A stretch of DNA of 64,000 bases from Streptomyces sp. GKU 895 (GTDB lineage: Bacteria; Actinomycetota; Actinomycetes; Streptomycetales; Streptomycetaceae). Position 1 is the first letter of the stretch; the number at the start of each line of letters is the position of its first letter. Made by a program: the position numbers and the translations under genes. The notes under the pieces are model-generated. The model had not been told where the DNA came from. It did not search any database and worked only from the letters and a program-made list of their open reading frames with translations. The stretch covers positions 31,969 to 95,968 of the forward strand of contig MWJO01000021.1 in assembly GCA_002027195.1 (NCBI GenBank). Reading direction: 5' to 3'. Positions 17,515-26,498 of the stretch are shown here, in pieces.

Positions 17515-18681
17515 ATGCCCGCATCCCCCAGCACCGCCCGGGCCATCAACGACCGGCTCGCCCTGCGTCTGCTCCAGCGCGAAGGGCCGTTGACGGCAGG
17601 GCAGTTGAAGCAGCTCACCGGCCTGTCCAGGCCGACGGTCGCCGACCTCGTCGAGCGTCTCGCCGCGGCCGGGCTGATCGAGGTGGCCGGGGAGTCGGGC
17701 GAGCAGCGCCGGGGGCCGAACGCGAAGCTGTACGGCATCGTCGCCGACCGCGCCCATCTGGCCGCGCTCGACGTGCGCACCGAGGGCGTCTCGGTCGTCG
17801 TCTCCGATCTGCTGGGCCGGGTACTGGCCGAGTCCTCGGCCCCGATCGCCGGGGACATCGGCACCGGACCGGCGGTCGAGCAGGCGGTGGCCCTGGTGGA
17901 GCGGGTCGCCAAGGAGGCCGGCGCCGACCGCCTGCACACCGTCGGCATCGGTGCCCCCGGCCTCATCGACCCCGCCACGGGTGAACTCCGCGACTCCACG
18001 GGCCTGCCCGAGTGGCACCGCCGCCTGGTCGCCACCCTCCAGGAACGCCTCCCGGAGGCTCGGGTCCAGGTCGAGAACGAGACGAACCTGGCGGCCCTGG
18101 CGGAGCAGCGGGACGGTGTGGCCGGTGACCGGGACACCTTCGTCCTGCTGTGGCTCGGTCACGGCACCGGCGCGGCGGTGGTCCTGGACGGTTCGCTGCG
18201 GCGCGGTGCGTCCGGCGGCACGGGGGAGATCGGCTTCCTGCCGGTACCGGGGACGGCGGGGCTGCCGTCGGCGACGGGATGCGAGGGCGGCTTCCACTCG
18301 CTGGCGGGCTCGGCGGCGATCGCGGAGCTGGCGGAGGAGTACGGGGTGGTGGCGGAGGCCGACGGGCATGCGCCGCTGGCGGCGGGGCTGGTGGCCGCCG
18401 GGACCACGGCCTTCCTGGACGCCCTCGCCGACCGCATCGCCGTGGGCGTCTCGTCCGTGGTGGCCGTCCTGGACCCCGGCTGCGTGGTGCTGGGCGGCGA
18501 GGTGGGGCAGGCGGGCGGAGCGGGCTTGGCGCGGAGGGTGGAGGCGCGGGTGCGCCGGATGTCCCCGCTGCCGACCGAGGTGCGGGCCGGCGCGCTGGGT
18601 GGCGCGGCGGTGCTGCGGGGCGCGCTGCTGACGGCACGGGACCGTGCCCAGGACGAACTCTTCAGCCCGCCTGAGCGCTGA
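17515..18681 (+). CDS. ROK-family (NagC/XylR-type) regulator
   Basis: A 388-aa protein from ATG 17515. Residues about 8-65 are a MarR-like winged HTH (GPLTAGQLKQLTGLSRPTV), and the remainder is a ROK sugar-kinase fold with GIGAPGLIDPATGEL, then LWLGHGTGAAVVLDG and GGTGEIGF. The zinc-binding CxCGxxGC cluster of true ROK kinases is reduced to a single cysteine (ATGCEGGFHS), so zinc binding and kinase activity are doubtful. It most likely represses the divergent MFS gene in response to a sugar. A terminator-like hairpin follows 20 bp after the stop. Confidence 0.87.
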   Translation: MPASPSTARAINDRLALRLLQREGPLTAGQLKQLTGLSRPTVADLVERLAAAGLIEVAGESGEQRRGPNAKLYGIVADRAHLAALDVRTEGVSVVVSDLLGRVLAESSAPIAGDIGTGPAVEQAVALVERVAKEAGADRLHTVGIGAPGLIDPATGELRDSTGLPEWHRRLVATLQERLPEARVQVENETNLAALAEQRDGVAGDRDTFVLLWLGHGTGAAVVLDGSLRRGASGGTGEIGFLPVPGTAGLPSATGCEGGFHSLAGSAAIAELAEEYGVVAEADGHAPLAAGLVAAGTTAFLDALADRIAVGVSSVVAVLDPGCVVLGGEVGQAGGAGLARRVEARVRRMSPLPTEVRAGALGGAAVLRGALLTARDRAQDELFSPPER

Positions 18682-18700
18682 CGCCAGGCCTGAACTGAAG

Positions 18701-18742
18701 GGCCCGGCGGCGGGCAAGGGCCGTCGTCACCGCCGCCGGGCC
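18701..18742 (+). terminator. Strong hairpin terminator after ROK gene
   Basis: Perfect 13-bp arms, GGCCCGGCGGCGG and CCGCCGCCGGGCC, around a 16-nt loop; no U tract, as is usual in Streptomyces. It separates the ROK gene from the rib operon. Confidence 0.6.
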
Positions 18743-18762
18743 GGTCTGCGGTGATCCAGAAA

Positions 18763-18775
18763 GGACTAGACCAAA
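18763..18775. promoter_or_regulatory. DasR-like (dre) box upstream of the rib leader
   Basis: GGACTAGACCAAA; its complement contains TGGTCTAGTCC, identical over 11 bp to the box in the chitinase promoter at 33291-33303. It lies about 120 bp upstream of the FMN riboswitch. DasR binds the consensus ACTGGTCTAGACCAGT. Confidence 0.4.
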
Positions 18776-18783
18776 GAGTCTTA

Positions 18784-18799
18784 CAACTCGGTCGAGTTG
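18784..18799. repeat. Small inverted repeat upstream of the rib riboswitch
   Basis: CAACTC and GAGTTG flank GGTC, giving a perfect 6-bp stem with a 4-nt loop, just after the dre-like box. It could be an operator or chance. Confidence 0.25.
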
Positions 18800-18892
18800 A
18801 GAAGTCCAGTCACGGCACCTGTGAGCCACTCCACACAACTCACCCGTATGGACCACGATCAGGCGTGGCACACTGGCCCTGTACCAGAAGCA

Positions 18893-19019
18893 GCGCACTC
18901 CGGGGTCGGTGAAAGTCCGAACCGGCGGTTACAGTCCGCGACCCGACCGCTTCCAGCGGCCGGTTGACCAGGTGAAATTCCTGGACCGACGGTTAAAGTC
19001 CGGATGGGAGGCAGTGCGC
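18893..19019 (+). ncRNA. FMN riboswitch (RFN element)
   Basis: The conserved RFN core is clear: a closing stem GCGCACTC / GCAGTGCGC, then GGGGTCGGTGAAAGTCCGA, ACCGGCGGTTACAGTCCGCGA, a variable hairpin, and CCTGGACCGACGGTTAAAGT with GGATGGGAG. It precedes ribE by 150 nt and should repress the operon when FMN is abundant. Downstream, arms CTCATTC (19107-19113) and GAATGAG (19145-19151) with an inner CTGTCG/CGACAG hairpin end just before the AGGAGG ribosome site. They are candidates for the expression platform. Confidence 0.95.
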
Positions 19020-19168
19020 GGCGGGCGGGCATTCGTGTCGCGCCGCCGTAAGTGTTCGTCCTCGTGGACGACTCTGTCCGGCGTCGCCCCCGGTGTTCCT
19101 GCTCGCTCATTCTGTCGTCATCGACAGCCCCGGAGTCCGTGCCCGAATGAGGCAGGAGGACCCGGGAA

Positions 19169-19774
19169 GTGTTCACCGGAATCGTCGAAGAGCTGGGTGA
19201 GGTCACCGCCGTCGAGAATCTCGGCGACGCCTCCCGCTTCCGGCTGCGCGGCCCCGTCGTCACCGACGGCGCGAAGCACGGCGACTCCATCGCCGTGAAC
19301 GGGGTCTGCCTCACCGTCGTCGAGCACGAGGGCGACGAGTTCACCGCCGACGTCATGGCGGAGACCCTCAACCGCTCCAGCCTCGGCGCCCTCACCGTCG
19401 GCTCCCGCGTCAACCTCGAGCGCCCCACAGCTGTGGGCGCCCGGCTCGGCGGCCACATCGTGCAGGGCCATGTGGACGGCACGGGCCAGGTGCTGGAGCG
19501 CAAGCCCTCCGAGAACTGGGAGATCGTGAAGGTCTCGCTCCCCGCGGACCTCTCGCGCTACGTCGTGGAGAAGGGCTCCATCACGGTCGACGGCATCAGC
19601 CTCACCGTCGTCGAGGCCGGCCCCGACTACTTCACGGTCAGCCTCATCCCCACCACCCTTGACCTGACCACGCTCGGCCACAAGCAGCCCGGCGACCCGG
19701 TCAACCTCGAGGTCGACGTCGTCGCCAAGTACGTCGAGCGGCTGCTCGCGAGCACGCAGGGAGCGGGCAAGTGA
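19169..19774 (+). CDS. ribE: Riboflavin synthase alpha subunit
   Basis: A 201-aa protein from GTG 19169 after AGGAGG. Two tandem lumazine-binding domains are visible: residues about 1-97 beginning [12 protein letters not shown] with GVCLTVVE, and about 98-195 beginning [15 protein letters not shown] with GISLTVVE. It dismutates two 6,7-dimethyl-8-ribityllumazine molecules into riboflavin and the pyrimidine precursor, the last step of the pathway. First gene of the FMN-riboswitch operon; its stop overlaps the next start by 4 bp. Confidence 0.97.
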   Translation: MFTGIVEELGEVTAVENLGDASRFRLRGPVVTDGAKHGDSIAVNGVCLTVVEHEGDEFTADVMAETLNRSSLGALTVGSRVNLERPTAVGARLGGHIVQGHVDGTGQVLERKPSENWEIVKVSLPADLSRYVVEKGSITVDGISLTVVEAGPDYFTVSLIPTTLDLTTLGHKQPGDPVNLEVDVVAKYVERLLASTQGAGK

Positions 19775-20412
19775 ACTCGCTCAACACCGAGGCGTTCAGC
19801 CTCTTCGGCCAGCACATCCTCTGGTCGGACATGATCGGCAACATCTTCGGCCTGATCGCCCTCGCCCTCGGCTGGCGCCGCTCCATCTGGAGCTGGCCCG
19901 TCCAGTTCCTGGCCGGCCTCATCCTCTTCGGCGCCTTCTACGGCCATCTGACCGGCAGCGCCGGCAAGCAGGCGATCGTCATGGTCGTCGCGCTGTACGG
20001 CTGGTGGCAGTGGAACCGCAGCAAGGAGCAGGGCGGCGACGGTCACATCGCCCCGCGGTTCGCCAGCTGGCGCGAGCGCGGCGCGATGACCGCCGCCGCG
20101 GCCGTCGGCACCGTCGCCGTCGCCCTGCTGTTCAAGGCCTACCCGAGCCTGTCCTGGGACCCTTGGCCGGACGCCTACATCTTCGTCGGCACCGTCGTCG
20201 CGATGTACGCCCAGGCGCGCGGCATGGTCGAGTTCTGGATCGCCTGGCTCCTCGTCGACCTGGTCGGCGTCCCCCTCAACTTCGCCAACGGTTACGCCTT
20301 CTCCGGCTTCGTCTACGTCATCTACGGCGCGCTCGTCCTGTGGGGCATGCGCGACTGGTGGCTGCGCTCCCGCACGGCCGCGCGGCCCGCTCTGGAAGGA
20401 GCGCCGGCATGA
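19771..20412 (+). CDS. ribM: RibM/PnuX riboflavin importer (PnuC family)
   Basis: A 213-aa membrane protein, GTG 19771, overlapping the ribE stop. It has about six hydrophobic helices, with [20 protein letters not shown] near the start and the PnuC aromatic/Asn pattern [12 protein letters not shown] in a central loop. PnuC proteins carry nicotinamide riboside or related vitamins. Members encoded inside riboflavin operons in actinobacteria (RibM of S. davaonensis, PnuX of corynebacteria) are riboflavin facilitators. The FMN riboswitch upstream and the position between ribE and ribBA make that assignment likely here. Confidence 0.88.
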   Translation: MNSLNTEAFSLFGQHILWSDMIGNIFGLIALALGWRRSIWSWPVQFLAGLILFGAFYGHLTGSAGKQAIVMVVALYGWWQWNRSKEQGGDGHIAPRFASWRERGAMTAAAAVGTVAVALLFKAYPSLSWDPWPDAYIFVGTVVAMYAQARGMVEFWIAWLLVDLVGVPLNFANGYAFSGFVYVIYGALVLWGMRDWWLRSRTAARPALEGAPA

Positions 20413-21707
20413 GCACCGCAACGATCCTGTACAGCACGGACGGCATCGAGGACTTCGCGCTCGACCCGGTCGAGCAGGCCGTCGCCGACATCGCGGCCGG
20501 CCGCCCGATCGTCGTCGTCGACGACGAGGACCGGGAGAACGAGGGCGACCTCGTCGTCGCGGCCGAGAAGATCACCCCCGAGATCGTGGCCTTCATGATG
20601 AGCGAGTGCCGCGGCCTGATCTGCGCTCCCATGGAGGGCGAGGAGCTGGACCGGCTCCGGCTCCCGCAGATGGTCGAGGACAACACCGAGCAGATGAAGA
20701 CGGCGTTCACCGTCTCCGTCGACGCCTCCGGCGCCCACGGCGTGACCACCGGCATCTCCGCCGCCGACCGCGCCACCACGCTCCGGCTGCTGGCGAGCGG
20801 CGACGCCGAGCCCACCGACTTCGTCCGCCCCGGCCATGTCTTCCCGCTGCGCGCCCAGCCCGGCGGCGTGCTGGTCCGCAACGGCCACACCGAGGCCGCT
20901 GTCGACCTCGCCCGCCTCGCGGGCCTGCGCCCGGCCGGCGCGATCGTCGAGATCGCCGGCGAGGACGGCCGGATGCTGCGCCTGCCCGAGCTGATCCCGT
21001 TCGCCCGCAAGCACGGCCTGACGATCATCTCCATCGAGGACCTGATCGCCTACCGCCGCTCCGCCGAGCCCACCGTCCACCGCGAGGCCGAGACCCGGCT
21101 GCCCACCGCCCACGGCGAGTTCACGGCGTACGGCTACCGCTCCACCGTCGACGGCGTCGAGCACGTCGCCCTCGTGCACGGCGAGATCGGCGACGGCGAG
21201 GACGTCCTGGTCCGCGTCCACTCCGAATGCCTCACCGGCGATGTCTTCGGCTCCGCCCGCTGCGACTGCGGCCCCCAGCTCGACGCCTCCCTGGAGCGCA
21301 TCCAGAACGAGGGCAGGGGAGTGGTGGTCTACCTGCGCGGCCACGAGGGACGCGGCATCGGCCTGCTGTCCAAGCTGCGGGCCTACGAACTCCAGGAGCG
21401 CGGCCGTGACACCCTCGACGCCAACCTGGAACTCGGTCTGCCCGCCGACGCCCGGGACTACGGCGCCGGCGCCCAGATCCTCAAGGACCTCGGCGTGCGC
21501 AGCGTCCGCCTGATGACCAACAACCCCGACAAGTCCGACGCCCTGCTCCGCCACGGACTCAAGGTCAACAGCCGGGAGCCGATGCCCGTACAGGCGGGCG
21601 AGCACAACCTCCGTTACCTGCGCACCAAGCGGGACCGGATGGGCCACGACCTGCCCTGGCTGGACACCGCCCCCGCGGCCCCCGTGTCCGCCTGCAACAA
21701 CCAGTAA
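20409..21707 (+). CDS. ribBA: Bifunctional DHBP synthase / GTP cyclohydrolase II
   Basis: A 432-aa protein from ATG 20409, with GGAAGGAG upstream and a 4-bp overlap with ribM. The N-terminal half (about 1-225) is 3,4-dihydroxy-2-butanone-4-phosphate synthase, with [16 protein letters not shown] binding Mg and substrate and [12 protein letters not shown] downstream. The C-terminal half (about 226-415) is GTP cyclohydrolase II, with the zinc cysteines in [20 protein letters not shown] and the catalytic [10 protein letters not shown]. It makes both precursors of riboflavin. Both active sites look complete. Confidence 0.97.
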   Translation: MSTATILYSTDGIEDFALDPVEQAVADIAAGRPIVVVDDEDRENEGDLVVAAEKITPEIVAFMMSECRGLICAPMEGEELDRLRLPQMVEDNTEQMKTAFTVSVDASGAHGVTTGISAADRATTLRLLASGDAEPTDFVRPGHVFPLRAQPGGVLVRNGHTEAAVDLARLAGLRPAGAIVEIAGEDGRMLRLPELIPFARKHGLTIISIEDLIAYRRSAEPTVHREAETRLPTAHGEFTAYGYRSTVDGVEHVALVHGEIGDGEDVLVRVHSECLTGDVFGSARCDCGPQLDASLERIQNEGRGVVVYLRGHEGRGIGLLSKLRAYELQERGRDTLDANLELGLPADARDYGAGAQILKDLGVRSVRLMTNNPDKSDALLRHGLKVNSREPMPVQAGEHNLRYLRTKRDRMGHDLPWLDTAPAAPVSACNNQ

Positions 21708-21740
21708 CCCCTGTAAAGCACATCTAGGAGACCTGAGAAC

Positions 21741-22226
21741 GTGAGCGGCAAGGGTGCACCGGAGCTGTCCGTACGCAACGTGGGCGACCTGCGGGTCGCC
21801 GTCATCGCGGCGCAGTGGCACGAGAAGGTGATGGACGGACTGGTCGACGGCGCCCTGCGCGCCCTGCACGACCTGGGCATCGACGAGCCGACCCTGCTCC
21901 GGGTCCCCGGCAGCTGGGAGCTCCCGGTCGTCGCCAAGGTGCTGGCCGGGCGGGGCTACGACGCGATCGTCGCCCTCGGCGTCGTGATCCGCGGCGGCAC
22001 CCCCCACTTCGAGTACGTGTGCCAGGGCGTCACCCAGGGCCTCACCCAGGTCTCCGTCGAGACCGGCGTCCCCGTCGGCATGGGCGTGCTGACCTGCGAC
22101 ACCGAGGAGCAGGCCCTGGACCGGGCCGGCCTCGAGGGCTCCAACGAGGACAAGGGGCACGAGGCGGTGACGGCGGCGGTGGCGACCGCGGCCACCCTCC
22201 GCTCAGTATCTGAACCGTGGCGCTGA
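21741..22226 (+). CDS. ribH: 6,7-dimethyl-8-ribityllumazine synthase
   Basis: A 161-aa enzyme from GTG 21741. Motifs of the icosahedral lumazine synthase are present: [16 protein letters not shown] near residue 22-37, [12 protein letters not shown] with the substrate loop near 57-68, [14 protein letters not shown], and [21 protein letters not shown]. It condenses the ribityl-aminopyrimidine with dihydroxybutanone phosphate. It closes the riboflavin pathway set in this operon; hisE begins 34 bp downstream. Confidence 0.96.
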   Translation: MSGKGAPELSVRNVGDLRVAVIAAQWHEKVMDGLVDGALRALHDLGIDEPTLLRVPGSWELPVVAKVLAGRGYDAIVALGVVIRGGTPHFEYVCQGVTQGLTQVSVETGVPVGMGVLTCDTEEQALDRAGLEGSNEDKGHEAVTAAVATAATLRSVSEPWR

Positions 22227-22251
22227 CGGACGGCGGGTGTGGCATAGGCTG
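22224..22251 (+). promoter_or_regulatory. Possible hisE promoter
   Basis: CTGACG (22224-22229) and TAGGCT (22246-22251) are 16 bp apart, with the -10 ending 9 nt before ATG 22261. This would give a near-leaderless hisE transcript independent of the FMN riboswitch. Confidence 0.4.
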
Positions 22252-22260
22252 AGCGTCACC

Positions 22261-22533
22261 ATGTCCAATAAGACGTTCGAGGAGCTCTTCACCGAGCTCC
22301 AGCACAAGGCCGCACACGGCGACCCCGCCACCTCCCGCACCGCGGAACTGGTCGGCAAGGGCGTCCATGCCATCGGCAAGAAGGTCGTCGAGGAAGCCGC
22401 CGAAGTCTGGATGGCCGCCGAGTACGAGGGCAAGGAGGCCGCTGCCGAGGAGATCTCGCAGCTGCTGTACCACGTCCAGGTGATGATGGTCGCCCGCGGC
22501 ATCTCGCTGGACGACGTCTACGCCCACCTTTAA
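22261..22533 (+). CDS. hisE: Phosphoribosyl-ATP pyrophosphatase
   Basis: A 90-aa single-domain all-alpha NTP pyrophosphatase from ATG 22261. The metal-binding acidic pattern [12 protein letters not shown] and [14 protein letters not shown] is intact. It hydrolyses phosphoribosyl-ATP to phosphoribosyl-AMP in histidine biosynthesis. No good Shine-Dalgarno is visible, consistent with a leaderless start. It is followed by hisG, as usual in actinobacteria. Confidence 0.95.
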   Translation: MSNKTFEELFTELQHKAAHGDPATSRTAELVGKGVHAIGKKVVEEAAEVWMAAEYEGKEAAAEEISQLLYHVQVMMVARGISLDDVYAHL

Positions 22534-22580
22534 GTCGCACCCGCCGCACCCCACACCTCTCACGTAAGGAAGCCGACCTC

Positions 22581-23438
22581 ATGCTGCGCATCGCCGTCCC
22601 CAACAAGGGTTCCCTGTCAGGCCCTGCGGCGGAGATGCTGCATGAGGCCGGCTACCAGCAGCGCCGCGAGTCCAAGGAACTGCGGATCGTCGACCCGGAG
22701 AACGAGGTGGAGTTCTTCTACCTCCGCCCCCGCGACATCGCGATCTACGTCTCCTCCGGCCGCCTCGACATCGGCATCACCGGCCGCGACCTGCTCATCG
22801 ACTCCGGTGCCAAGGCCGAGGAGATCCTCCCGCTCGGCTTCGCCCGCTCCACCTTCCGCTTCGCCGCCAAGCCCGGCACCGCGACCGGCGTCCAGGACCT
22901 CAAGGGCAAGACGGTCGCCACCTCCTACGAGGGCATCGTCGAGGGCCACCTCGCCGACAGCGGAGTCGACGCCGCCGTCGTCCACCTCGACGGCGCCGTC
23001 GAGACCGCCATCGAGCTCGGCGTCGCCGAGGTCATCGCGGACGTCGTCGAGACCGGCACCTCGCTGCGCAACGCGGGCCTGGAGGTCTTCGGCGAGCCGA
23101 TCATGAAGTCCGAGGCGGTCGTGATCCGCCGCACGGACGCGGACACCTCCTCGGAGAACGAGCCCAAGGTGCAGCAGTTCCTGCGCCGCCTCCAGGGCGT
23201 CCTCGTCGCCCGGACCTACGTGATGATGGACTACGACTGCCGCGTCGAGCAGCTGGAGAAGGCCGTCGCCCTCACGCCGGGCCTGGAGTCCCCGACCGTC
23301 TCCCCGCTGCACAACGAGGGCTGGGTCGCCGTCCGTGCGATGGTCCCCGCCAAGGAGGCGCAGCGGATCATGGACGACCTGTACGACATCGGCGCGCGGG
23401 CCATCCTGACGACGGCCATCCACGCCTGCCGTCTCTGA
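22581..23438 (+). CDS. hisG: ATP phosphoribosyltransferase, long form
   Basis: A 285-aa enzyme from ATG 22581. The N-terminal catalytic domains carry VPNKGSLSGPAAEMLHEAGY and the DIGITGRDLLID loop. The PRPP-binding region is the segment VVETGTSLRNAGLEV. The C-terminal ~75 residues form the ACT-like histidine-sensing domain of the long, feedback-inhibited HisG. It commits ATP and PRPP to histidine synthesis. The start is preceded by AAGGAAG. Confidence 0.96.
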   Translation: MLRIAVPNKGSLSGPAAEMLHEAGYQQRRESKELRIVDPENEVEFFYLRPRDIAIYVSSGRLDIGITGRDLLIDSGAKAEEILPLGFARSTFRFAAKPGTATGVQDLKGKTVATSYEGIVEGHLADSGVDAAVVHLDGAVETAIELGVAEVIADVVETGTSLRNAGLEVFGEPIMKSEAVVIRRTDADTSSENEPKVQQFLRRLQGVLVARTYVMMDYDCRVEQLEKAVALTPGLESPTVSPLHNEGWVAVRAMVPAKEAQRIMDDLYDIGARAILTTAIHACRL

Positions 23439-23452
23439 GGTACTTCGCAGCC

Positions 23453-23896
23453 ATGTCCGACGTGCCCTCTCTCCCCGTCACCTTCCGCCCCGGCCGCACC
23501 CGCGCCGTGCTGCTCACCGCCGGTGTCGCGATCTTCGCCACGATCACCGCGATCGCGCTGCTCCTGGAGAAGCTCGGCCCCGGTGAGCGGCTCAGCTTCA
23601 TCGTCACCGCGGCCCTCCTCTTCGGCGTCCTGGCCATGCTCGCCCGCGTCAAGGTGGTCGCCGACGACTCCGGCGTCACCGTGGTGAACATCGCGAGCAG
23701 GCGCCGCCTCGACTGGGCCGAGATCATCCAGGTGAACCTCCGCCCCGGCGACCCCTGGGTGTTCCTCAACCTCAGCGACGGCACCAGCCTGCCCGCCCTG
23801 GGCATCCAGCCGGGCATCGCCAAACAGCAGGCCATCGCCGACGCCCGCGCTCTGCGGGCGCTCGTCGAGGCCCGTGGCCCAAGGGATCTGCCGTAG
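23453..23896 (+). CDS. PH-domain membrane protein
   Basis: A 147-aa protein from ATG 23453, 14 bp after hisG. Two transmembrane helices (about residues 18-38 and 48-65) are followed by a small beta domain with the bacterial PH-like pattern VVADDSGVTVVNIASRRRLDW and RPGDPWVFLNLSDGTSLPALGI. The C-terminus is a helix on the cytoplasmic side. It is consistently linked to hisG in Streptomyces; its role is unknown. Confidence 0.8.
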   Translation: MSDVPSLPVTFRPGRTRAVLLTAGVAIFATITAIALLLEKLGPGERLSFIVTAALLFGVLAMLARVKVVADDSGVTVVNIASRRRLDWAEIIQVNLRPGDPWVFLNLSDGTSLPALGIQPGIAKQQAIADARALRALVEARGPRDLP

Positions 23897-23922
23897 AGGG
23901 CCCTGTCTTGATTAATCTGTTC

Positions 23923-23949
23923 GCGGAGGCGTTTTCGTCGCGCCTCCGC
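23923..23949 (+). terminator. Hairpin terminator after PH-domain gene
   Basis: GCGGAGGCG and CGCCTCCGC are perfect 9-bp arms around a 9-nt TTTTCGTCG loop, 27 bp after the stop. It likely ends the rib-his transcript. Confidence 0.5.
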
Positions 23950-24077
23950 CGCTGATGTCCCGACCGGCCCTCAGCGGCCCGACCGCTACCCGAGGAGTGA
24001 TTCCCTCCAGCGATGGACGGATCGTCCTGTAGTACCTGCGCCGCCCCCTCCCGACATACCGGTGAGGCGGCGGCATC

Positions 24078-25403
24078 ATGACCATCCCCCTGCTGCTCCT
24101 CGCAGCCGCCTTCCTGCTGATTCTCGCCAACGGCTTCTTCGTCGCGGCCGAGTTCGGCCTCGTCACCGTCGAGCGGCCGGAAGCCGAGAAGGCTGCTGCC
24201 GAGGGCGACAAACGCGCCCGTACGGTCGTGGAATCGCTCAAGGAGCTCTCCTTCCAGCTCTCCGGCACCCAGCTCGGCATCACCATCACCTCCCTCGTCG
24301 TCGGCATGCTCGCCGAACCGGCACTCGCGGAGCTGCTGCACGGCCCGATCACCGCGATCGGCATCCCCGAGGGTGCCGTCTCCGGTGTCGCGGTCGTCAT
24401 CGGCATGCTGCTGGCGTCCGCCGTGCAGATGGTGATCGGCGAACTCGTGCCCAAGAACTGGGCGGTGTCCAAGCCGCTGCAGGTCGCCCGTTTCGTCGCC
24501 GGCCCGCAGCACGCCTTCGCGCGCCTGTTCCGCCCGGTCATCGCCGCGCTGAACGCGGTGGCCAACCGCCTCGTCCGCGCGCTCGGCGTCGAGCCCACCG
24601 AGGAGCTGGCCTCCGCCCGCACCCCCGGTGAACTCGTCTCCCTGGCCCGGCACTCGGCGCAGGCCGGCGCGCTGGAGCAGGACACCGCCGACCTGTTCGT
24701 ACGGACCCTGTCGCTCGCCGAACTCACCGCGCAGCACGTCATGACCCCGCGCGTGAAGGTCAGCTCACTGCAGTCGTCCGCGACCGCCGAGGACGTCGTC
24801 AACCTCACCCGTGCCACCGGCCTGTCCCGCTTCCCCGTCTACCGGGAGAAGATCGACGAGATCGTCGGCATGGTCCATCTCAAGGACGCCCTGGCCGTCC
24901 CCACCCACGAGCGGCTGCGCACCCCGGTCGGCAGGATCGCCCGCCCGGCGCTGCTGGTCCCGGAGACCCTCCCGGTCCAGCCGCTCCTCGCCCAGCTGCG
25001 CAGCGAGCAGCCCATCGCCGTCGTCGTCGACGAGTACGGCGGTACGGCCGGCGTGGTCACCCTGGAGGACATCGTCGAGGAGATCGTCGGCGAGGTCCGC
25101 GACGAGCACGACGGCCAGGACGTGCCCGAACTCGCCGCCGCCCCGCCCGAGGACGGCCGCCCCGCGTGGGACGCCGATGGCAGCTGCCGGGTCGACATCC
25201 TCCAGCGGATAGGCCTCGACGTGCCCGAGGGGCCCTACGAGACGGTCGCCGGCCTGGTCGCCGACCTGCTCGGCCGGATCCCCGCCGTCGGTGACAAGGC
25301 CGAACTGCCCGGCTGGCGGCTGTCGGTGCGCCGCGTCGGCCACTACCGCGCCGAGCGGGTCCGCCTGGTCCGCACGGGTGTCGTCGTGGAGGCCGCCCGA
25401 TGA
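24078..25403 (+). CDS. CNNM/CorC-type transporter-associated protein (DUF21-CBS-CorC_HlyC)
   Basis: A 441-aa protein from ATG 24078. Domain order: DUF21/CNNM transmembrane domain (about 1-185, opening with an ANGFFVAAEFGLV motif), a CBS-domain pair (about 205-330, with HVMTPRVKV and FPVYREKIDEIVGMVHLKD), and a C-terminal CorC_HlyC domain (about 345-430). These proteins are linked to Mg/Co efflux or Mg homeostasis. It overlaps a paralogue by 4 bp; the two probably form a hetero-oligomer. Confidence 0.9.
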   Translation: MTIPLLLLAAAFLLILANGFFVAAEFGLVTVERPEAEKAAAEGDKRARTVVESLKELSFQLSGTQLGITITSLVVGMLAEPALAELLHGPITAIGIPEGAVSGVAVVIGMLLASAVQMVIGELVPKNWAVSKPLQVARFVAGPQHAFARLFRPVIAALNAVANRLVRALGVEPTEELASARTPGELVSLARHSAQAGALEQDTADLFVRTLSLAELTAQHVMTPRVKVSSLQSSATAEDVVNLTRATGLSRFPVYREKIDEIVGMVHLKDALAVPTHERLRTPVGRIARPALLVPETLPVQPLLAQLRSEQPIAVVVDEYGGTAGVVTLEDIVEEIVGEVRDEHDGQDVPELAAAPPEDGRPAWDADGSCRVDILQRIGLDVPEGPYETVAGLVADLLGRIPAVGDKAELPGWRLSVRRVGHYRAERVRLVRTGVVVEAAR

Positions 25404-26485
25404 GCGTGCTCCAACTCCTGTTCGCCGGGCTGCTCGTGCTCGCCAACGGCTTCTTCGTCGGCGCCGAGTTCGCGCTCGTCTCCGTCCGCCGCAGCCAGAT
25501 CGAACCGCTCGGCACGGCCCGGGCCCGCCAGGTGCTGTACGGCCTGGAGCGGCTGCCGCAGATGATGGCCGCGGCCCAGTTCGGCATCACCGTCTGCTCG
25601 TTGACGCTGGGCGCGGTCGCCGAACCGACCGTCGCGCAGCTGCTGGAGCCCGTCTTCGAGTGGATCCACCTGCCGCACGGGATGATCCACCCGCTGGGCT
25701 ATGTGATCGCGCTCGCCGCGGTCGTCTTCTTCCACCTCGTCATCGGCGAGATGGTCCCGAAGAACCTGGCGATGGCCGCCCCGGAGAAGGCCGCGCTGTG
25801 GCTGAGCCCCGGTCTGGTCGCCTTCGCCCGGGTGTGCAAGCCCATCACGATCGCCCTCGGCGCCTGCGCCCAGGCGATCCTGCGGCTCTTCCGCGTCGAG
25901 CCCAAGGACGAGGTCGAGGCGGTCTTCACCAGCGAACAGCTCAACCGTTTGGTGGAGGACTCCGGGCAGGCCGGCCTCCTCGACCCCGAGGAGCAGGAAC
26001 GCCTGGAGGACGCCCTGGAACTGGGCTCCCGCCCGGTCACGGACGTACTGCTCCAGAGCGATTCCCTGGTGACCGTCGGCCCGTCGGTCACCCCGGGGCA
26101 GGTGGTCGAGCTGACCGCGCGCACCGGCTACTCCCGCTTCCCGGTCGCCGCCGACAACGGCGCCTTCATGGGCTACCTGCATGTGAAGGACGTACTCGAC
26201 CTGGAGGAGTCCGAACGGGCGGTGCCGCAGCACATCTGGCGCTCCATGACGACCCTCCGGTCGGAGCTGCCGCTGGACGACGCCCTGACGGTGATGCGCC
26301 GCGCGGCGACCCATCTGGCCCAGGTGGCGGACGCGTCGGGCAGGGTGCTGGGCCTGGTCGCCCTGGAGGACGTGCTCGAACTCCTGGTGGGCGAGGTGAC
26401 GGACCCGGCCCACCGGGAGGCCACGGAGGTGAAGGTGACCGAGCCCCGGGCGAGCGGTGAGCCCGAGGAGGCGTTCGCCCAGTAG
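25400..26485 (+). CDS. CNNM-type paralogue (DUF21-CBS)
   Basis: A 361-aa paralogue from ATG 25400, translationally coupled to the previous gene. It has the same DUF21 membrane domain (ANGFFVGAEFALVSVRR) and CBS pair (about 210-345, with FPVAADNGAFMGYLHVKD), but lacks the C-terminal CorC_HlyC domain, ending shortly after VLELLVGEV. The paired long/short arrangement is common in actinobacteria and suggests joint function in divalent cation handling. Confidence 0.9.
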   Translation: MSVLQLLFAGLLVLANGFFVGAEFALVSVRRSQIEPLGTARARQVLYGLERLPQMMAAAQFGITVCSLTLGAVAEPTVAQLLEPVFEWIHLPHGMIHPLGYVIALAAVVFFHLVIGEMVPKNLAMAAPEKAALWLSPGLVAFARVCKPITIALGACAQAILRLFRVEPKDEVEAVFTSEQLNRLVEDSGQAGLLDPEEQERLEDALELGSRPVTDVLLQSDSLVTVGPSVTPGQVVELTARTGYSRFPVAADNGAFMGYLHVKDVLDLEESERAVPQHIWRSMTTLRSELPLDDALTVMRRAATHLAQVADASGRVLGLVALEDVLELLVGEVTDPAHREATEVKVTEPRASGEPEEAFAQ

Positions 26486-26498
26486 CGCCGGGCGGGGG

